Assembly (NCBI GenBank): GCA_944323075.1
Contig: CALURC010000016.1
Location: forward strand, 496,001 to 560,000
Direction: 5' to 3'
Origin: an uncultured Alistipes sp.
Lineage (GTDB): Bacteria; Bacteroidota; Bacteroidia; Bacteroidales; Rikenellaceae
Length of the DNA: 64,000 nucleotides
The notes beneath the pieces are model-generated. The model did not search any database. It saw nothing but the letters and a program-made list of their open reading frames with translations, and was not told where the DNA came from. A program made the translations under genes and the position numbers. This document shows, in pieces, positions 1-9,983 of the stretch (position 1 is its first letter; each line of letters opens with the position of its first letter).

Positions 1-137
1 GTGCAGCAGGTTGCGTAAACTCACTCCAAGAGATGCGCGATATGATCAGCGACGCAATCGAGATCGAAACATTCACTCCTGAAGATACGGATGCATGGAA
101 TGCCGCATACGACCGGATCAAATCGTTGATTAAATAA
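1..137 (+). CDS. rhaB: Rhamnulokinase, C-terminal end (partial)
   Basis: This is the last 44 codons of a gene that enters from the left edge in frame 3, ending in TAA at 135-137. The peptide begins AAGCVNSLQEMR and ends AYDRIKSLIK. This resembles the C-terminus of Bacteroidota rhamnulokinase, where a Gly-Cys segment precedes a last helix. Rhamnulokinase phosphorylates L-rhamnulose at C1 with ATP in the cytoplasm. The call rests mainly on position, because rhaA, rhaT and rhaM follow on the same strand. The catalytic FGGY domains lie outside the window, so the kinase assignment is inferred from context plus this short tail. Confidence 0.75.
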   Translation, partial: AAGCVNSLQEMRDMISDAIEIETFTPEDTDAWNAAYDRIKSLIK

Positions 138-150
138 ACTGAAATCACAG

Positions 151-189
151 AAAGGAGACTTACCGATCGCTCCGGCGAGTCTCCTTTTT
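151..189 (+). terminator. Hairpin with T tract between rhaB and rhaA
   Basis: A perfect 10-bp stem (151-160 with 178-187) encloses a 17-nt loop and runs into five T residues. This is the shape of an intrinsic terminator. Because rhaA begins only about 50 bp further on, it could be a partial terminator or attenuator inside the operon, or rhaA may have its own promoter. Confidence 0.7.
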
Positions 190-241
190 CAAAACGCATA
201 GAAAAATTCATTCTTTAACTTAAAACAAAACCAAAAGAACC

Positions 242-1495
242 ATGAAAGAAGCACAAATCAAACAGGCATACGAAGCCGCTAAAGCTCGTTATGCAGAGAT
301 CGGAGTCGATACTGAAGCTGCTCTGAAACAACTCGCTAACGTTTCTTTGTCTCTGCACTGCTGGCAAACGGACGATGTAACCGGATTCGAAAATCCTGAT
401 GGCCAACTCTCTGGCGGTATTCAGGCAACCGGAAACTATCCTGGCAAAGCTCGTAATATCGACGAAGTTCGTAAAGACATCGAAAAAGTTAAAACCTTGC
501 TGCCGGGTAACCACCGTTTGAGCCTGCACGCTATCTACGGAGATTTCGGTGGCCAGAAAGTAGACCGTGATCAGATCGAGCCCAAACACTTCCAAAGCTG
601 GATCGACTGGGCTAAAGCCAACAACATGAAACTGGACTTCAACAGCACCAGCTTCTCTCACCCGAAGAGCGGCGATCAATCGTTGTCAAGTCGTGATAAA
701 GGTATCCGTGACTTCTGGATCGAACACACTATTCGCAGCCGTAAAATCGCTGAAGAGATGGGTAAACAACTCGGAAGCAAAGCTTGCCACAACTTGTGGA
801 TCCACGACGGTTCGAAAGACCTGACTGTAGATCGTTACTTGTACCGTTCTCTGTTGAAAGATTCTTTGGACAAAATTTTCGCAGTAAAATGTCCGAATGT
901 AAAAGACGGTGTTGAAAGTAAAGTATTCGGCGTTGGTCTCGAAAGCTACACGGTAGGTTCACACGAATTCTACATGGGTTATGCAGTAAAGAACAACCTG
1001 ATGTGCACACTCGATATGGGACACTTCCATCCGACCGAAGAGACTTATGACAAAATCTCGTCACTGTTGCTCTTCACTCCGGAGATTTTGTTGCACGTTA
1101 GCCGTCCAGTTCGTTGGGACAGCGACCACGTAGTTATCTTGAACGACAGTGTTCAACTGCTCGCTCAAGAGATCGTATGGGCTAACGCTCTTGACAAAAC
1201 CAACATCGGTCTCGACTACTTCGACGCTTCAATCAACCGTATCGGTGCCTATGTTATCGGTAGCCGTGCTACTCAAAAAGCCTTCTTGCAAGCTTTGTTG
1301 ACCCCGATCAGCAAACTGCGCGACTACGAAGCAAACGGTAAATTCTTCCAACGTCTTGCTGTCCTCGAAGAGGCTAAGAGCATGCCTTGGAATGCTGTAT
1401 ACGACTACTTCTGCTACATCAACAACGTTCCTGTTGCTGAAGAATACATCGCTGAAGTAGAAAAATACGAAAAAGAAGTTACTTCGAAACGATAA
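242..1495 (+). CDS. rhaA: L-rhamnose isomerase
   Basis: Cytoplasmic metal-dependent isomerase converting L-rhamnose to L-rhamnulose. The 417 residues match the usual length of RhaA (about 419). The family signature DMGHFHPTE at about residues 258-266 and the DSDHVVILND segment near residue 295 supply acidic and histidine metal ligands of the TIM barrel. The ATG at 242 gives a start collinear with RhaA proteins. It lies between the rhaB end and rhaT, as expected for rhamnose catabolism: RhaM interconverts anomers, RhaT imports, RhaA isomerises, RhaB phosphorylates. The aldolase rhaD is not visible here. Confidence 0.97.
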   Translation: MKEAQIKQAYEAAKARYAEIGVDTEAALKQLANVSLSLHCWQTDDVTGFENPDGQLSGGIQATGNYPGKARNIDEVRKDIEKVKTLLPGNHRLSLHAIYGDFGGQKVDRDQIEPKHFQSWIDWAKANNMKLDFNSTSFSHPKSGDQSLSSRDKGIRDFWIEHTIRSRKIAEEMGKQLGSKACHNLWIHDGSKDLTVDRYLYRSLLKDSLDKIFAVKCPNVKDGVESKVFGVGLESYTVGSHEFYMGYAVKNNLMCTLDMGHFHPTEETYDKISSLLLFTPEILLHVSRPVRWDSDHVVILNDSVQLLAQEIVWANALDKTNIGLDYFDASINRIGAYVIGSRATQKAFLQALLTPISKLRDYEANGKFFQRLAVLEEAKSMPWNAVYDYFCYINNVPVAEEYIAEVEKYEKEVTSKR

Positions 1496-1519
1496 CATCC
1501 GTTGAACTGAAATGATCTG

Positions 1520-1559
1520 TCCGTACGGGTGATTTTCGCTAGAAAATCGCTCGTACGGA
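1520..1559 (+). other. Imperfect stem-loop between rhaA and rhaT, no T tract
   Basis: The arms TCCGTACG and CGTACGGA flank a second paired segment GATTTTC/GAAAATC, giving about 15 pairs with a small internal mismatch and a 4-nt loop. It is followed by GGTTCG rather than T residues, so it is unlikely to be a strong intrinsic terminator. A processing or mRNA-stability element at the rhaA 3' end is plausible but inferred. Confidence 0.55.
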
Positions 1560-1587
1560 TGGTTCGTTATAAAAAACTACTGATCTT

Positions 1588-2634
1588 ATGGAAATTCTAC
1601 TGGGATTATTGATCATTGCGATCGGTAGCTTCGGCCAGTCGAGCTGCTACGTACCGATCAACAAAATAAAAAACTGGAGCTGGGAATCCTATTGGATCGT
1701 TCAGGGTGTATTTGCTTGGCTCGTTTTACCATTTTTGGGAGCGCTGCTCGCAGTCCCCTCTGGACATAGTCTGTTCGAACTGTTCTCTGCTGACAACTCT
1801 TTCAACATCTGGATGACAATCTTCTTCGGCGTACTTTGGGGTGTCGGAGGATTGACATTCGGACTCTCTATGCGTTACCTGGGTGTTGCCCTCGGACAAA
1901 GTATTGCACTCGGTACCTGTGCCGGTTTGGGAACCATCATGGCCCCCGTACTGCTTAATATCTTCTTCCCCGAGATGGGTGCGCTGTCCAAACTTACCGC
2001 ATCGGTAATTGCCGGCGTAGTCATCACGTTGATCGGTATTGCCATCATCGGTATCGCAGGATCGATGAAATCCGCATCACTCTCTGAAGAGGAGAAAAAA
2101 GCTGCCGTTAAGGATTTCAACTTCCCGAAAGGTATTGTCATAGCACTGTTGGCCGGTTTCATGAGCGGTTGCTTCAACGTAGGTCTGGAATTCGGTAAGA
2201 GTGTCTCATTCCCCGAATCGGCTGAAATATTTAAAACCTTGCCGGCTACGTTCCTCGTAACGCTGGGAGGATTCGTTACAAACGCCATCTACTGTTTCTA
2301 CCAGAATCAGAAAAATCACACATGGGGCGACTATAAAAAGACCGATGTATGGGCCAATAACGCTCTGTTCTGCCTTCTGGCAGGTGCTCTTTGGTACAGC
2401 CAGTTCTTCGGGCTTTCGATCGGTAAAGGATTCCTTACTTCATCTGAAGCGCTCATGACGCTGTCGTTCTGTATCCTGATGGCGCTCAACGTCGTATTCA
2501 GCAACGTATGGGGAATTATCCTCAAAGAGTGGAAAGGTTGCAACAGGAAAACCATCACCGTACTGGTTATCGGATTGGTTGTACTGATATTTGCTGCTTT
2601 CGCAGAACCTGTACTTCGAATGATTTTCGAATAA
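1588..2634 (+). CDS. rhaT: L-rhamnose/H+ symporter
   Basis: Inner-membrane sugar-proton symporter of the RhaT family (drug/metabolite transporter superfamily). The 348 residues are close to the 344 of the enterobacterial protein, with about ten hydrophobic segments. The N-terminus has the typical SSCYVPINKIKNWSWESYW region, and GQSIALGTCAGLGT lies near residue 105. It lies 92 bp after rhaA and before rhaM, so uptake is encoded with catabolism. In a Gram-negative cell it moves free L-rhamnose across the inner membrane. No outer-membrane receptor is encoded nearby. Confidence 0.95.
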   Translation: MEILLGLLIIAIGSFGQSSCYVPINKIKNWSWESYWIVQGVFAWLVLPFLGALLAVPSGHSLFELFSADNSFNIWMTIFFGVLWGVGGLTFGLSMRYLGVALGQSIALGTCAGLGTIMAPVLLNIFFPEMGALSKLTASVIAGVVITLIGIAIIGIAGSMKSASLSEEEKKAAVKDFNFPKGIVIALLAGFMSGCFNVGLEFGKSVSFPESAEIFKTLPATFLVTLGGFVTNAIYCFYQNQKNHTWGDYKKTDVWANNALFCLLAGALWYSQFFGLSIGKGFLTSSEALMTLSFCILMALNVVFSNVWGIILKEWKGCNRKTITVLVIGLVVLIFAAFAEPVLRMIFE

Positions 2635-2674
2635 TATTCAGCGACGAACGTTCTTTTAAAACAAAAACCTAATC

Positions 2675-2705
2675 TGTCTTCCGGAATTTCAGATTCCGGA
2701 AGACA
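2675..2705 (+). other. Perfect 13-bp stem-loop between rhaT and rhaM, no T tract
   Basis: TGTCTTCCGGAAT (2675-2687) pairs perfectly with 2693-2705 around a 5-nt loop. The downstream bases are TTAACC, so there is no T run. Its placement 23 bp before the rhaM ATG suggests a processing or stability role. It could still act as a weak attenuator. Confidence 0.6.
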
Positions 2706-2728
2706 TTAACCAATAAAACTTCAAAGCT

Positions 2729-3040
2729 ATGAAATGTGCATTTAAAATGAAACTCAAACCCGGATGTGAAGTAGAATATGAAAGACGTCACCGCGCCATT
2801 TGGCCCGAACTCGTTAAACTGCTCCGTGAAACCGGAGTCAGTGATTACTACATCTTCTGGGATAAAGAGACGAATCTGCTTTTTGCAGTTCAGGAACAAG
2901 CTGGTGAAAGCGGGTCGCAAGATCTTGGAACCAATCCGATCGTAAAAAAATGGTGGGATTACATGGCTGATATCATGGACGTTAATCCGGACAACTCGCC
3001 TGTATCCATTCCTTTGAAAGAGGTTTTCTACATGGAATAG
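2729..3040 (+). CDS. rhaM: L-rhamnose mutarotase
   Basis: Small cytoplasmic enzyme that interconverts the alpha and beta anomers of L-rhamnose, speeding delivery of the anomer used by RhaA. At 103 residues it matches the RhaM/YiiL family (about 104). Visible family features are the opening KMKLKPG, the YERRHRAIWPEL helix with its conserved His, YYIFWDKETNLLFA, and KKWWDYMADIM near residue 73. It is the last gene of the rha run before a strong terminator. Confidence 0.96.
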   Translation: MKCAFKMKLKPGCEVEYERRHRAIWPELVKLLRETGVSDYYIFWDKETNLLFAVQEQAGESGSQDLGTNPIVKKWWDYMADIMDVNPDNSPVSIPLKEVFYME

Positions 3041-3108
3041 ATCTGTTTCGTTCCACAAACGACATCCATACAGGCAACTTCTAAAAGAGTAAATAACGAT
3101 CTGTAAAC

Positions 3109-3149
3109 AAAAAGTATCTAAAGTAGTCATTACGATAGATACTTTTTTT
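3109..3149 (+). terminator. Intrinsic terminator after rhaM
   Basis: AAAAAGTATCT (3109-3119) pairs with 3137-3147, followed by a run of T residues. It closes the rha operon and separates it from the GH95 gene, which therefore probably has its own promoter. Confidence 0.85.
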
Positions 3150-3237
3150 GTTTCTGCACGGTATCAACCCTGCAAATCTTGCTGTCAGTGTCGCAGCAAA
3201 AATCTTAAAAAAACTAACCTACAAAACATTGTCACAG

Positions 3238-5643
3238 ATGAGAAAAAAACTAACCCTATTAACCCTTACGCTTTTCTGCATCACCTCTGTCTGGGCAACT
3301 CAAAACTATAAGCAGGGACTCAAATTGTGGTACACAACTCCTGCTGACGCAACTGTTGAAGACAACCCGAATGCATGGATCGACGATTCAGAATGGTTGA
3401 AGTCATTACCGCTGGGCAACGGATCTCTTGGAGCCATGGTGTTCGGAGATGTTGCACAGGAGCGCATACAACTTAACGAGGAGACCATGTGGTCGGGCAG
3501 CCCGCAACAAAGCGACAATCCCGAAGCAGCGAAAAATCTGAAACGAATAAGACAACTCCTTTTCGAAGGTAAATATCGGGAAGCCACGGAACTCACCAAC
3601 CGTACACAGATATGTACCGGATTAGGTTCTGGTGCCGGTTTAGGCCAAAACATTCCATACGGCTGCTTCCAGACTCTCGGAGACCTATGGATAGACTTCA
3701 AATGCAAAGCGCCCTATACGAATTATTATCGAGAACTCGATTTGTCGACCGCAAAAGCCACGATCTGTTACGAACAAAATGGAATAAAATACCGTCGGGA
3801 GGTATTCGTCAGCCAACCGGATCAAGTTATGGTCGTACGGTTGACCGCCGACCGTCGTGGCGCGTTATCGTTCTCATGTCGCATGACGCGTCCCGAACAT
3901 TACAATACCTCATGTGAAGACGATCAACTAATTATGCAAGGCTCGTTAGATGATGGCAAAGGAGGAACCTATCTCAACTACATGGCCCGACTTAAAGCCT
4001 TAACAAAAGGAGGAAAAGTGTTATATCGAGGCGATTCAATCACCATATCCAATGCCGACGAAGTCGTTCTGCTGCTATCCGCATCGACCGACTATAAACT
4101 CAAGTATCCGCAATACAAGGGTCGCGACTATATCAATCTCACACGTAATGCCATATCACAAGCGGCTAAAAAGTCGTACAACTCATTACTGAAAGCACAC
4201 ATCAAGGAATATTCCTCATACTTCGATCGTTGTACGTTGTCACTCTGCACCCGAGGGGACAATCTTCCTACCGATCAACGTATAACACGGATCAAAAACG
4301 GAGCCGAGGATCCACATTTATGTGAGCTGATCTTCCAATTTGGACGTTACTTGCTCATATCATCATCTCGACCGGGAACCATGCCGGCCAATCTTCAGGG
4401 AATTTGGGCTAATAAGACAAAAACACCATGGAACAGCGACTACCACACGAATGTCAATATCCAGATGAATTACTGGCCGGCAGAGGTTACCAATCTGTCG
4501 GATTGTCACCTACCCTTCTTCGACCTGGTCGAGTCACTTGTCAAACCCGGACATAAAACAGCTAATATACAGTACGACATGGACGGTTGGGTCGTACATC
4601 CCATAACCAATATATGGGGTTATACCTCTCCTGGAGAATCATCATCATGGGGTATGCATCCGGGAGGTACGGGGTGGATGTGCCAGCACATCGGAGAGCA
4701 CTATCGCTTTACCGGCGACAAAGAGTTTCTTTCTCGGATGTATCCCATAATGAAAGGTGCTGTCACATTCTATCTGGATTGGCTCACCACTGATCCTCTG
4801 ACAGGAAAACTTGTATCGGGTCCAGCTGCATCTCCAGAGAATACTTTTGTAGCACCCGACGGCAGCCATGCACAAATCAGTATGGGTCCCACACACGATC
4901 AGCAAATCATCTGGCAACTTTTTGACGATTTTTGTATGGCCAGTCGCATATTAGGCATAGATGATGAGTTAGTCCGACAAGTAGCCAACGCAAAAAACAA
5001 CCTTTTACCCACGCAGATCGGAAGCGACGGGCGCATTAAGGAGTGGGCTCAAGAGTTCGAGGAGGTTGAACCCGGCCATCGGCATATATCGCACCTGTTT
5101 GCCCTGCATCCTGGAGCCCAAATCAACAAACTAAACAGTCCCGATATGGCTGCAGCCGCACAAAAATCTCTCGATTACCGCAGAATGCACGGAGGTGGAT
5201 ATACAGGATGGAGTTCAGCTTGGCTTGTTATACAATATGCGCGACTGATGCAAGCCGAACAGGCAAAAGGAAGTCTCGACACCATACTGAAGCGCTGTAC
5301 GATGCCAAACCTTTTCATGCAGCACCCTCCGTTCCAAATAGACGCAAATTTTGGAACAACAGCCGGAATAGCCGAAATGTTGCTGCAAAGCCATGTCTAT
5401 GAGGACGGGGCATACACGTTGCAACTTCTGCCGGCATTGCCCGAAGCGTGGTCTGATGGAGAGGTTTCAGGATTGAGAGCTCGTGGAGGCTTTGATGTAT
5501 CGGTCAAATGGCGTTCGGGGCGTATCGTCGAATTTCGTATCAAATCATTATTAGGCAACAAATTCCGTACCTGGTACAACAATGCTTATCTTCCGGTAAA
5601 AGAGCTCAAAAAAGGACAAACCTGGGTCTGGAAAAACAAATAG
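3238..5643 (+). CDS. GH95 alpha-L-fucosidase / alpha-L-galactosidase, exported
   Basis: Glycoside hydrolase family 95 enzyme, which inverts terminal alpha-L-fucosyl or alpha-L-galactosyl links. The ATG at 3238 starts a clear signal peptide (MRKKLTLLTLTLF, cleavage near WATQ). An upstream ATG at 3148 lies in the rhaM terminator and is rejected. The 801 residues hold the N-terminal beta domain motif PLGNGSLGAMVFGD and LNEETMWSGSP near residue 78, and the catalytic-barrel motif HTNVNIQMNYWPAE near residue 403. A C-terminal beta domain follows. Being next to the rha genes suggests it frees deoxysugars in the periplasm, though the product sugar is inferred. Confidence 0.93.
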   Translation: MRKKLTLLTLTLFCITSVWATQNYKQGLKLWYTTPADATVEDNPNAWIDDSEWLKSLPLGNGSLGAMVFGDVAQERIQLNEETMWSGSPQQSDNPEAAKNLKRIRQLLFEGKYREATELTNRTQICTGLGSGAGLGQNIPYGCFQTLGDLWIDFKCKAPYTNYYRELDLSTAKATICYEQNGIKYRREVFVSQPDQVMVVRLTADRRGALSFSCRMTRPEHYNTSCEDDQLIMQGSLDDGKGGTYLNYMARLKALTKGGKVLYRGDSITISNADEVVLLLSASTDYKLKYPQYKGRDYINLTRNAISQAAKKSYNSLLKAHIKEYSSYFDRCTLSLCTRGDNLPTDQRITRIKNGAEDPHLCELIFQFGRYLLISSSRPGTMPANLQGIWANKTKTPWNSDYHTNVNIQMNYWPAEVTNLSDCHLPFFDLVESLVKPGHKTANIQYDMDGWVVHPITNIWGYTSPGESSSWGMHPGGTGWMCQHIGEHYRFTGDKEFLSRMYPIMKGAVTFYLDWLTTDPLTGKLVSGPAASPENTFVAPDGSHAQISMGPTHDQQIIWQLFDDFCMASRILGIDDELVRQVANAKNNLLPTQIGSDGRIKEWAQEFEEVEPGHRHISHLFALHPGAQINKLNSPDMAAAAQKSLDYRRMHGGGYTGWSSAWLVIQYARLMQAEQAKGSLDTILKRCTMPNLFMQHPPFQIDANFGTTAGIAEMLLQSHVYEDGAYTLQLLPALPEAWSDGEVSGLRARGGFDVSVKWRSGRIVEFRIKSLLGNKFRTWYNNAYLPVKELKKGQTWVWKNK

Positions 5644-5672
5644 GGGCTACCCACCCTTGTTACCATAAACAT

Positions 5673-5715
5673 AAAAATATGGATATCCGTCAATTGCCGG
5701 ATATCCATATTTTTT
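5673..5715 (+). terminator. Strong terminator after the GH95 gene
   Basis: A perfect 17-bp stem (5673-5689 with 5698-5714) has an 8-nt loop and T residues on the 3' side. The complementary strand also ends in a T run, so it could also stop transcripts coming from yqeY on the minus strand. Confidence 0.9.
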
Positions 5716-5812
5716 AGTAATACAGGATCTATGATTTTATGAAAAGTCCTTATCTCTGTACAAAACGTATGCAGATATTTTATGGACTACCTTCTCACAC
5801 TAAAGATATATA

Positions 5813-6262
5813 TTACTTCTTCAATAGGGTTTTTACAGCTTCAGAAATTGCACGCCCGTCAGCCTGACCGGCAAGTTGCTTCGTTGCAACCCCCATCACT
5901 TTACCCATATCGGCTGGTGAAGTAGCTCCTACCTGCTCAATGATAGCTTTCAATGCATTTTCCAAATCTGCACCCGTAAGCTGCTTCGGCATATACACCT
6001 CCAACACAGCCGCCTCATCCAACTCATTCTGAGCCAACTCTGCACGACCGTTCTGATTATACACCGCCGCCGACTCTTTCCTCTGTTTTACGAGTTTTTG
6101 AATGATTTTCAACACTTTGTCATCAGATATATCTTCCGAACCATCCGCCGTCTTCGCCAACAGGATCTCTGCCTTAACGGCCCGCAAAGCTGCCAAACGG
6201 ACCTTCTCCTTGGCCAACATCGCAGCTTTGATTCCATCATTGATATCTTTCTCCAGACTCAT
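5813..6262 (-). CDS. GatB/YqeY domain protein
   Basis: A 149-residue stand-alone GatB/YqeY domain, related to the C-terminal tail domain of the amidotransferase subunit GatB. Helical, cytoplasmic, with the family pattern MSLEKDINDGIKAAML, AALRAVKAEIL, KLVKQRKESA and a closing DGRAISEAVKTLL. Such proteins are thought to bind tRNA or tRNA-dependent enzymes, but the exact role is not settled. It starts 59 bp after the gyrB stop on the same strand and may be cotranscribed with it. Confidence 0.9.
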   Translation of the reverse strand: MSLEKDINDGIKAAMLAKEKVRLAALRAVKAEILLAKTADGSEDISDDKVLKIIQKLVKQRKESAAVYNQNGRAELAQNELDEAAVLEVYMPKQLTGADLENALKAIIEQVGATSPADMGKVMGVATKQLAGQADGRAISEAVKTLLKK

Positions 6263-6321
6263 CTTTTATCCGTTTTATATAATTGACTTATGTAAACAAC
6301 GTTTTTTTACGTCCTTCGAGA

Positions 6322-8289
<1,968 letters not shown>

Positions 8290-8405
8290 CTATATTTCGT
8301 CCAAAAAATATCTGTTATTTTGTCAATTCTTCGCCACCGCCAACCGTTCCAAAACGGCCTGCAAAGCCCTTTTCAGCCCTGTTTTCGAAGGCGAAATCAT
8401 TCGAA

Positions 8406-8435
8406 CAAAGTTAGCAATTTTTATCTAAATACCAA
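8406..8435 (-). promoter_or_regulatory. Predicted gyrB promoter
   Basis: On the minus strand the -7 box TAACTTTG (8406-8413) lies 19 bp after a -33 TTG (8433-8435). This fits the Bacteroidota consensus TTTG / TAnnTTTG. The predicted start is near 8399, giving gyrB a leader of about 113 nt. The -33 element is inside the last codons of ftsE. Confidence 0.7.
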
Positions 8436-9165
8436 GCACCGAATGCAGGTCAATTTCAGTCACCCGCCCCTGATGAAAACGAAGAGTTTTTGCAGGATAT
8501 TGTTGAATGTTGCTGATATTGTGCGTGGACATCAGGACCGAACATCCGCGTGACACGATTGAAGCGAAAAGCTGCATAATACCATCTGCCGCTGCAGGGT
8601 CGAGGTTACCGGTCGGCTCATCCGCCAGAATCACTTGAGGATTGTTCAACAAGGCCCGAGCAATCGACAAACGCTGCTGCTCACCTCCGGACAACTGATA
8701 CGGCATCTTGTACTCTTTGTTTTGCAGACTTACCATATCCAACACTTCCGCTATTTTACTACGGATCTGCAACTCATTTTTCCAGCCGGTCGCACGTAAT
8801 ACAAAACGCAAATTATTAAACACACTCCGATCGGTCAACAACTGATAATCCTGAAATACAATACCGATCCTACGGCGCAAATAGGGCACATCTTTTCTGC
8901 GAATCCGTCGCAAATCGAATCCGACCACACGCCCCAACCCCTCTTTCAGAGGCAATTCAGCATAGAGCGTCTTCAACAAAGAGCTTTTTCCAGATCCGAC
9001 CCGACCGATCAAATAGACCATCTCACCCGGATATACTTCCAGATTTACATCCGAGAGCACCATGTCTCCCATTCTTCCATGTCGTCCGAAATTGGCCTCT
9101 TTCAATTCATCTTCCTGATGAAAAATCGCTACATTATGAAGTTCTATTACGGCATTCGGATTCAT
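8425..9165 (-). CDS. ftsE: FtsE-like cell-division ABC ATPase
   Basis: ATP-binding cassette protein of 246 residues, partner of the permease FtsX in septal peptidoglycan remodelling. Walker A GRVGSGKSS is at about 54-62, followed by LSGGEQQRLS and Walker B VILADEPTGNLDP. The D-loop and STHN switch His are present. An extra charged stretch LKEANFGRHGRMGD at about 21-34 precedes the first core strand. The ATG at 9165 is chosen because the predicted transcript begins near 9181; the ATG at 9174 is the alternative, and the longer open frame runs into the tmRNA gene. No ftsX is adjacent; gyrB follows. Confidence 0.9.
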   Translation of the reverse strand: MNPNAVIELHNVAIFHQEDELKEANFGRHGRMGDMVLSDVNLEVYPGEMVYLIGRVGSGKSSLLKTLYAELPLKEGLGRVVGFDLRRIRRKDVPYLRRRIGIVFQDYQLLTDRSVFNNLRFVLRATGWKNELQIRSKIAEVLDMVSLQNKEYKMPYQLSGGEQQRLSIARALLNNPQVILADEPTGNLDPAAADGIMQLFASIVSRGCSVLMSTHNISNIQQYPAKTLRFHQGRVTEIDLHSVLGI

Positions 9166-9187
9166 CCCTCTCATCTTTTTTAATGAA

Positions 9188-9195
9188 CAAAGATA
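9188..9195 (-). promoter_or_regulatory. Predicted -7 box for ftsE
   Basis: TATCTTTG on the minus strand matches TAnnTTTG, placing the transcript start near 9181 and a 16-nt leader before the ATG at 9165. No clear -33 TTG at the right distance. Confidence 0.5.
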
Positions 9196-9257
9196 CCTAA
9201 ACTTTCGCAGAGTTCGAAATATCTTGCCACAAAACCCCGTTTTTATTGAAAAAACAC

Positions 9258-9265
9258 TACTTTTG
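9258..9265 (+). promoter_or_regulatory. Predicted -7 box for the tmRNA gene
   Basis: TACTTTTG matches TAnnTTTG. Transcription would begin near 9272, about 35 nt before the mature 5' end at 9306, which would be made by RNase P. It is divergent from the ftsE promoter. No good -33 element seen. Confidence 0.5.
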
Positions 9266-9305
9266 CAATTCGGATCGGTTTTTGCCGACCAATCCGGGAA
9301 GATCA

Positions 9306-9705
9306 GGGGCTGACCGGTTTTGACAGCAGGCAGAGTCTGATTGTAAGCACGTCGAGCGTTGTGTGGGCTCTCGTAAAACTGAATGCTCAAAATACAAATG
9401 GCAATAATAGCTATCAACTCGCTGCTTAGTTTTACCGAGTAAAACGGCTTAATCCGGCGGCCCAAGGAGGTCGTCAGACGAGTACCCCGCCCGTCCGCTC
9501 CGTTCCGTAACGGATGAGCAACGGGGTATCATTCAAACGGGAATAGCGGATCCGACGCCTATACAGATTCGCGAAAACCTATAGGCTGGGGTCGTAGTTA
9601 GGCCGCCTTCGGCCAGGCTGCGACAGGAGGATCAAACGAAGGATAAACGTGTAGAAAGCTTTCGGGTTCCTTGTTTGGACGAGGGTTCGACTCCCTCCAG
9701 CTCCA
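9306..9705 (+). ncRNA. ssrA: Transfer-messenger RNA (tmRNA)
   Basis: Rescues stalled ribosomes by acting as tRNA-Ala and then as a short message. The 5' end GGGGCTGACCGG and 3' end GAGGGTTCGACTCCCTC-CAGCTCCA form the tRNA-like acceptor and T arm, with GGGGCTG (9306-9312) pairing with CAGCTCC. CCA is not encoded. The tag frame ends ...GNNSYQLAA-TAG at 9427-9429. If GCT at 9385 is the resume codon, the tag is AQNTNGNNSYQLAA; the exact resume codon is uncertain. The hairpin GTTTTAC/GTAAAAC follows the tag stop, as in other tmRNAs. The terminal LAA is the usual protease signal, and ClpXP is encoded in this window. Confidence 0.95.
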
Positions 9706-9712
9706 CAGAGCA

Positions 9713-9741
9713 AAGCACCGTCGTCTGTCGGTGCTTATTTT
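9713..9741 (+). terminator. Terminator of the tmRNA gene
   Basis: AAGCACCG (9713-9720) pairs with CGGTGCTT (9729-9736) and is followed by ATTTTG, eight bases after the mature 3' end. Confidence 0.85.
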
Positions 9742-9983
9742 GTGTCATTACGATTCGAGGGGCTCTTGCCACACGATAGAGTAAGCACTGCAGGGCCCCC
9801 AATTCTTCTCCGTCTTTCCTTACTTTTCCAGCCCATTTTTCACACCCCAACCCTCCTACTCACAAGAAAATTGCTTTCACCGATTAAAAACGGCTTTACC
9901 CCATCATATAACACCAAAAACAAAATTTATCCGTACTTTTATCTGAAATTTTTCGGAACAAACTTTTCATAACTACTACACCT

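Noticed and set aside
9632..9850. Minus-strand open frame across the tmRNA end
   Set aside because: It lies over the tRNA-like end and terminator of ssrA; the conserved structure explains the sequence.
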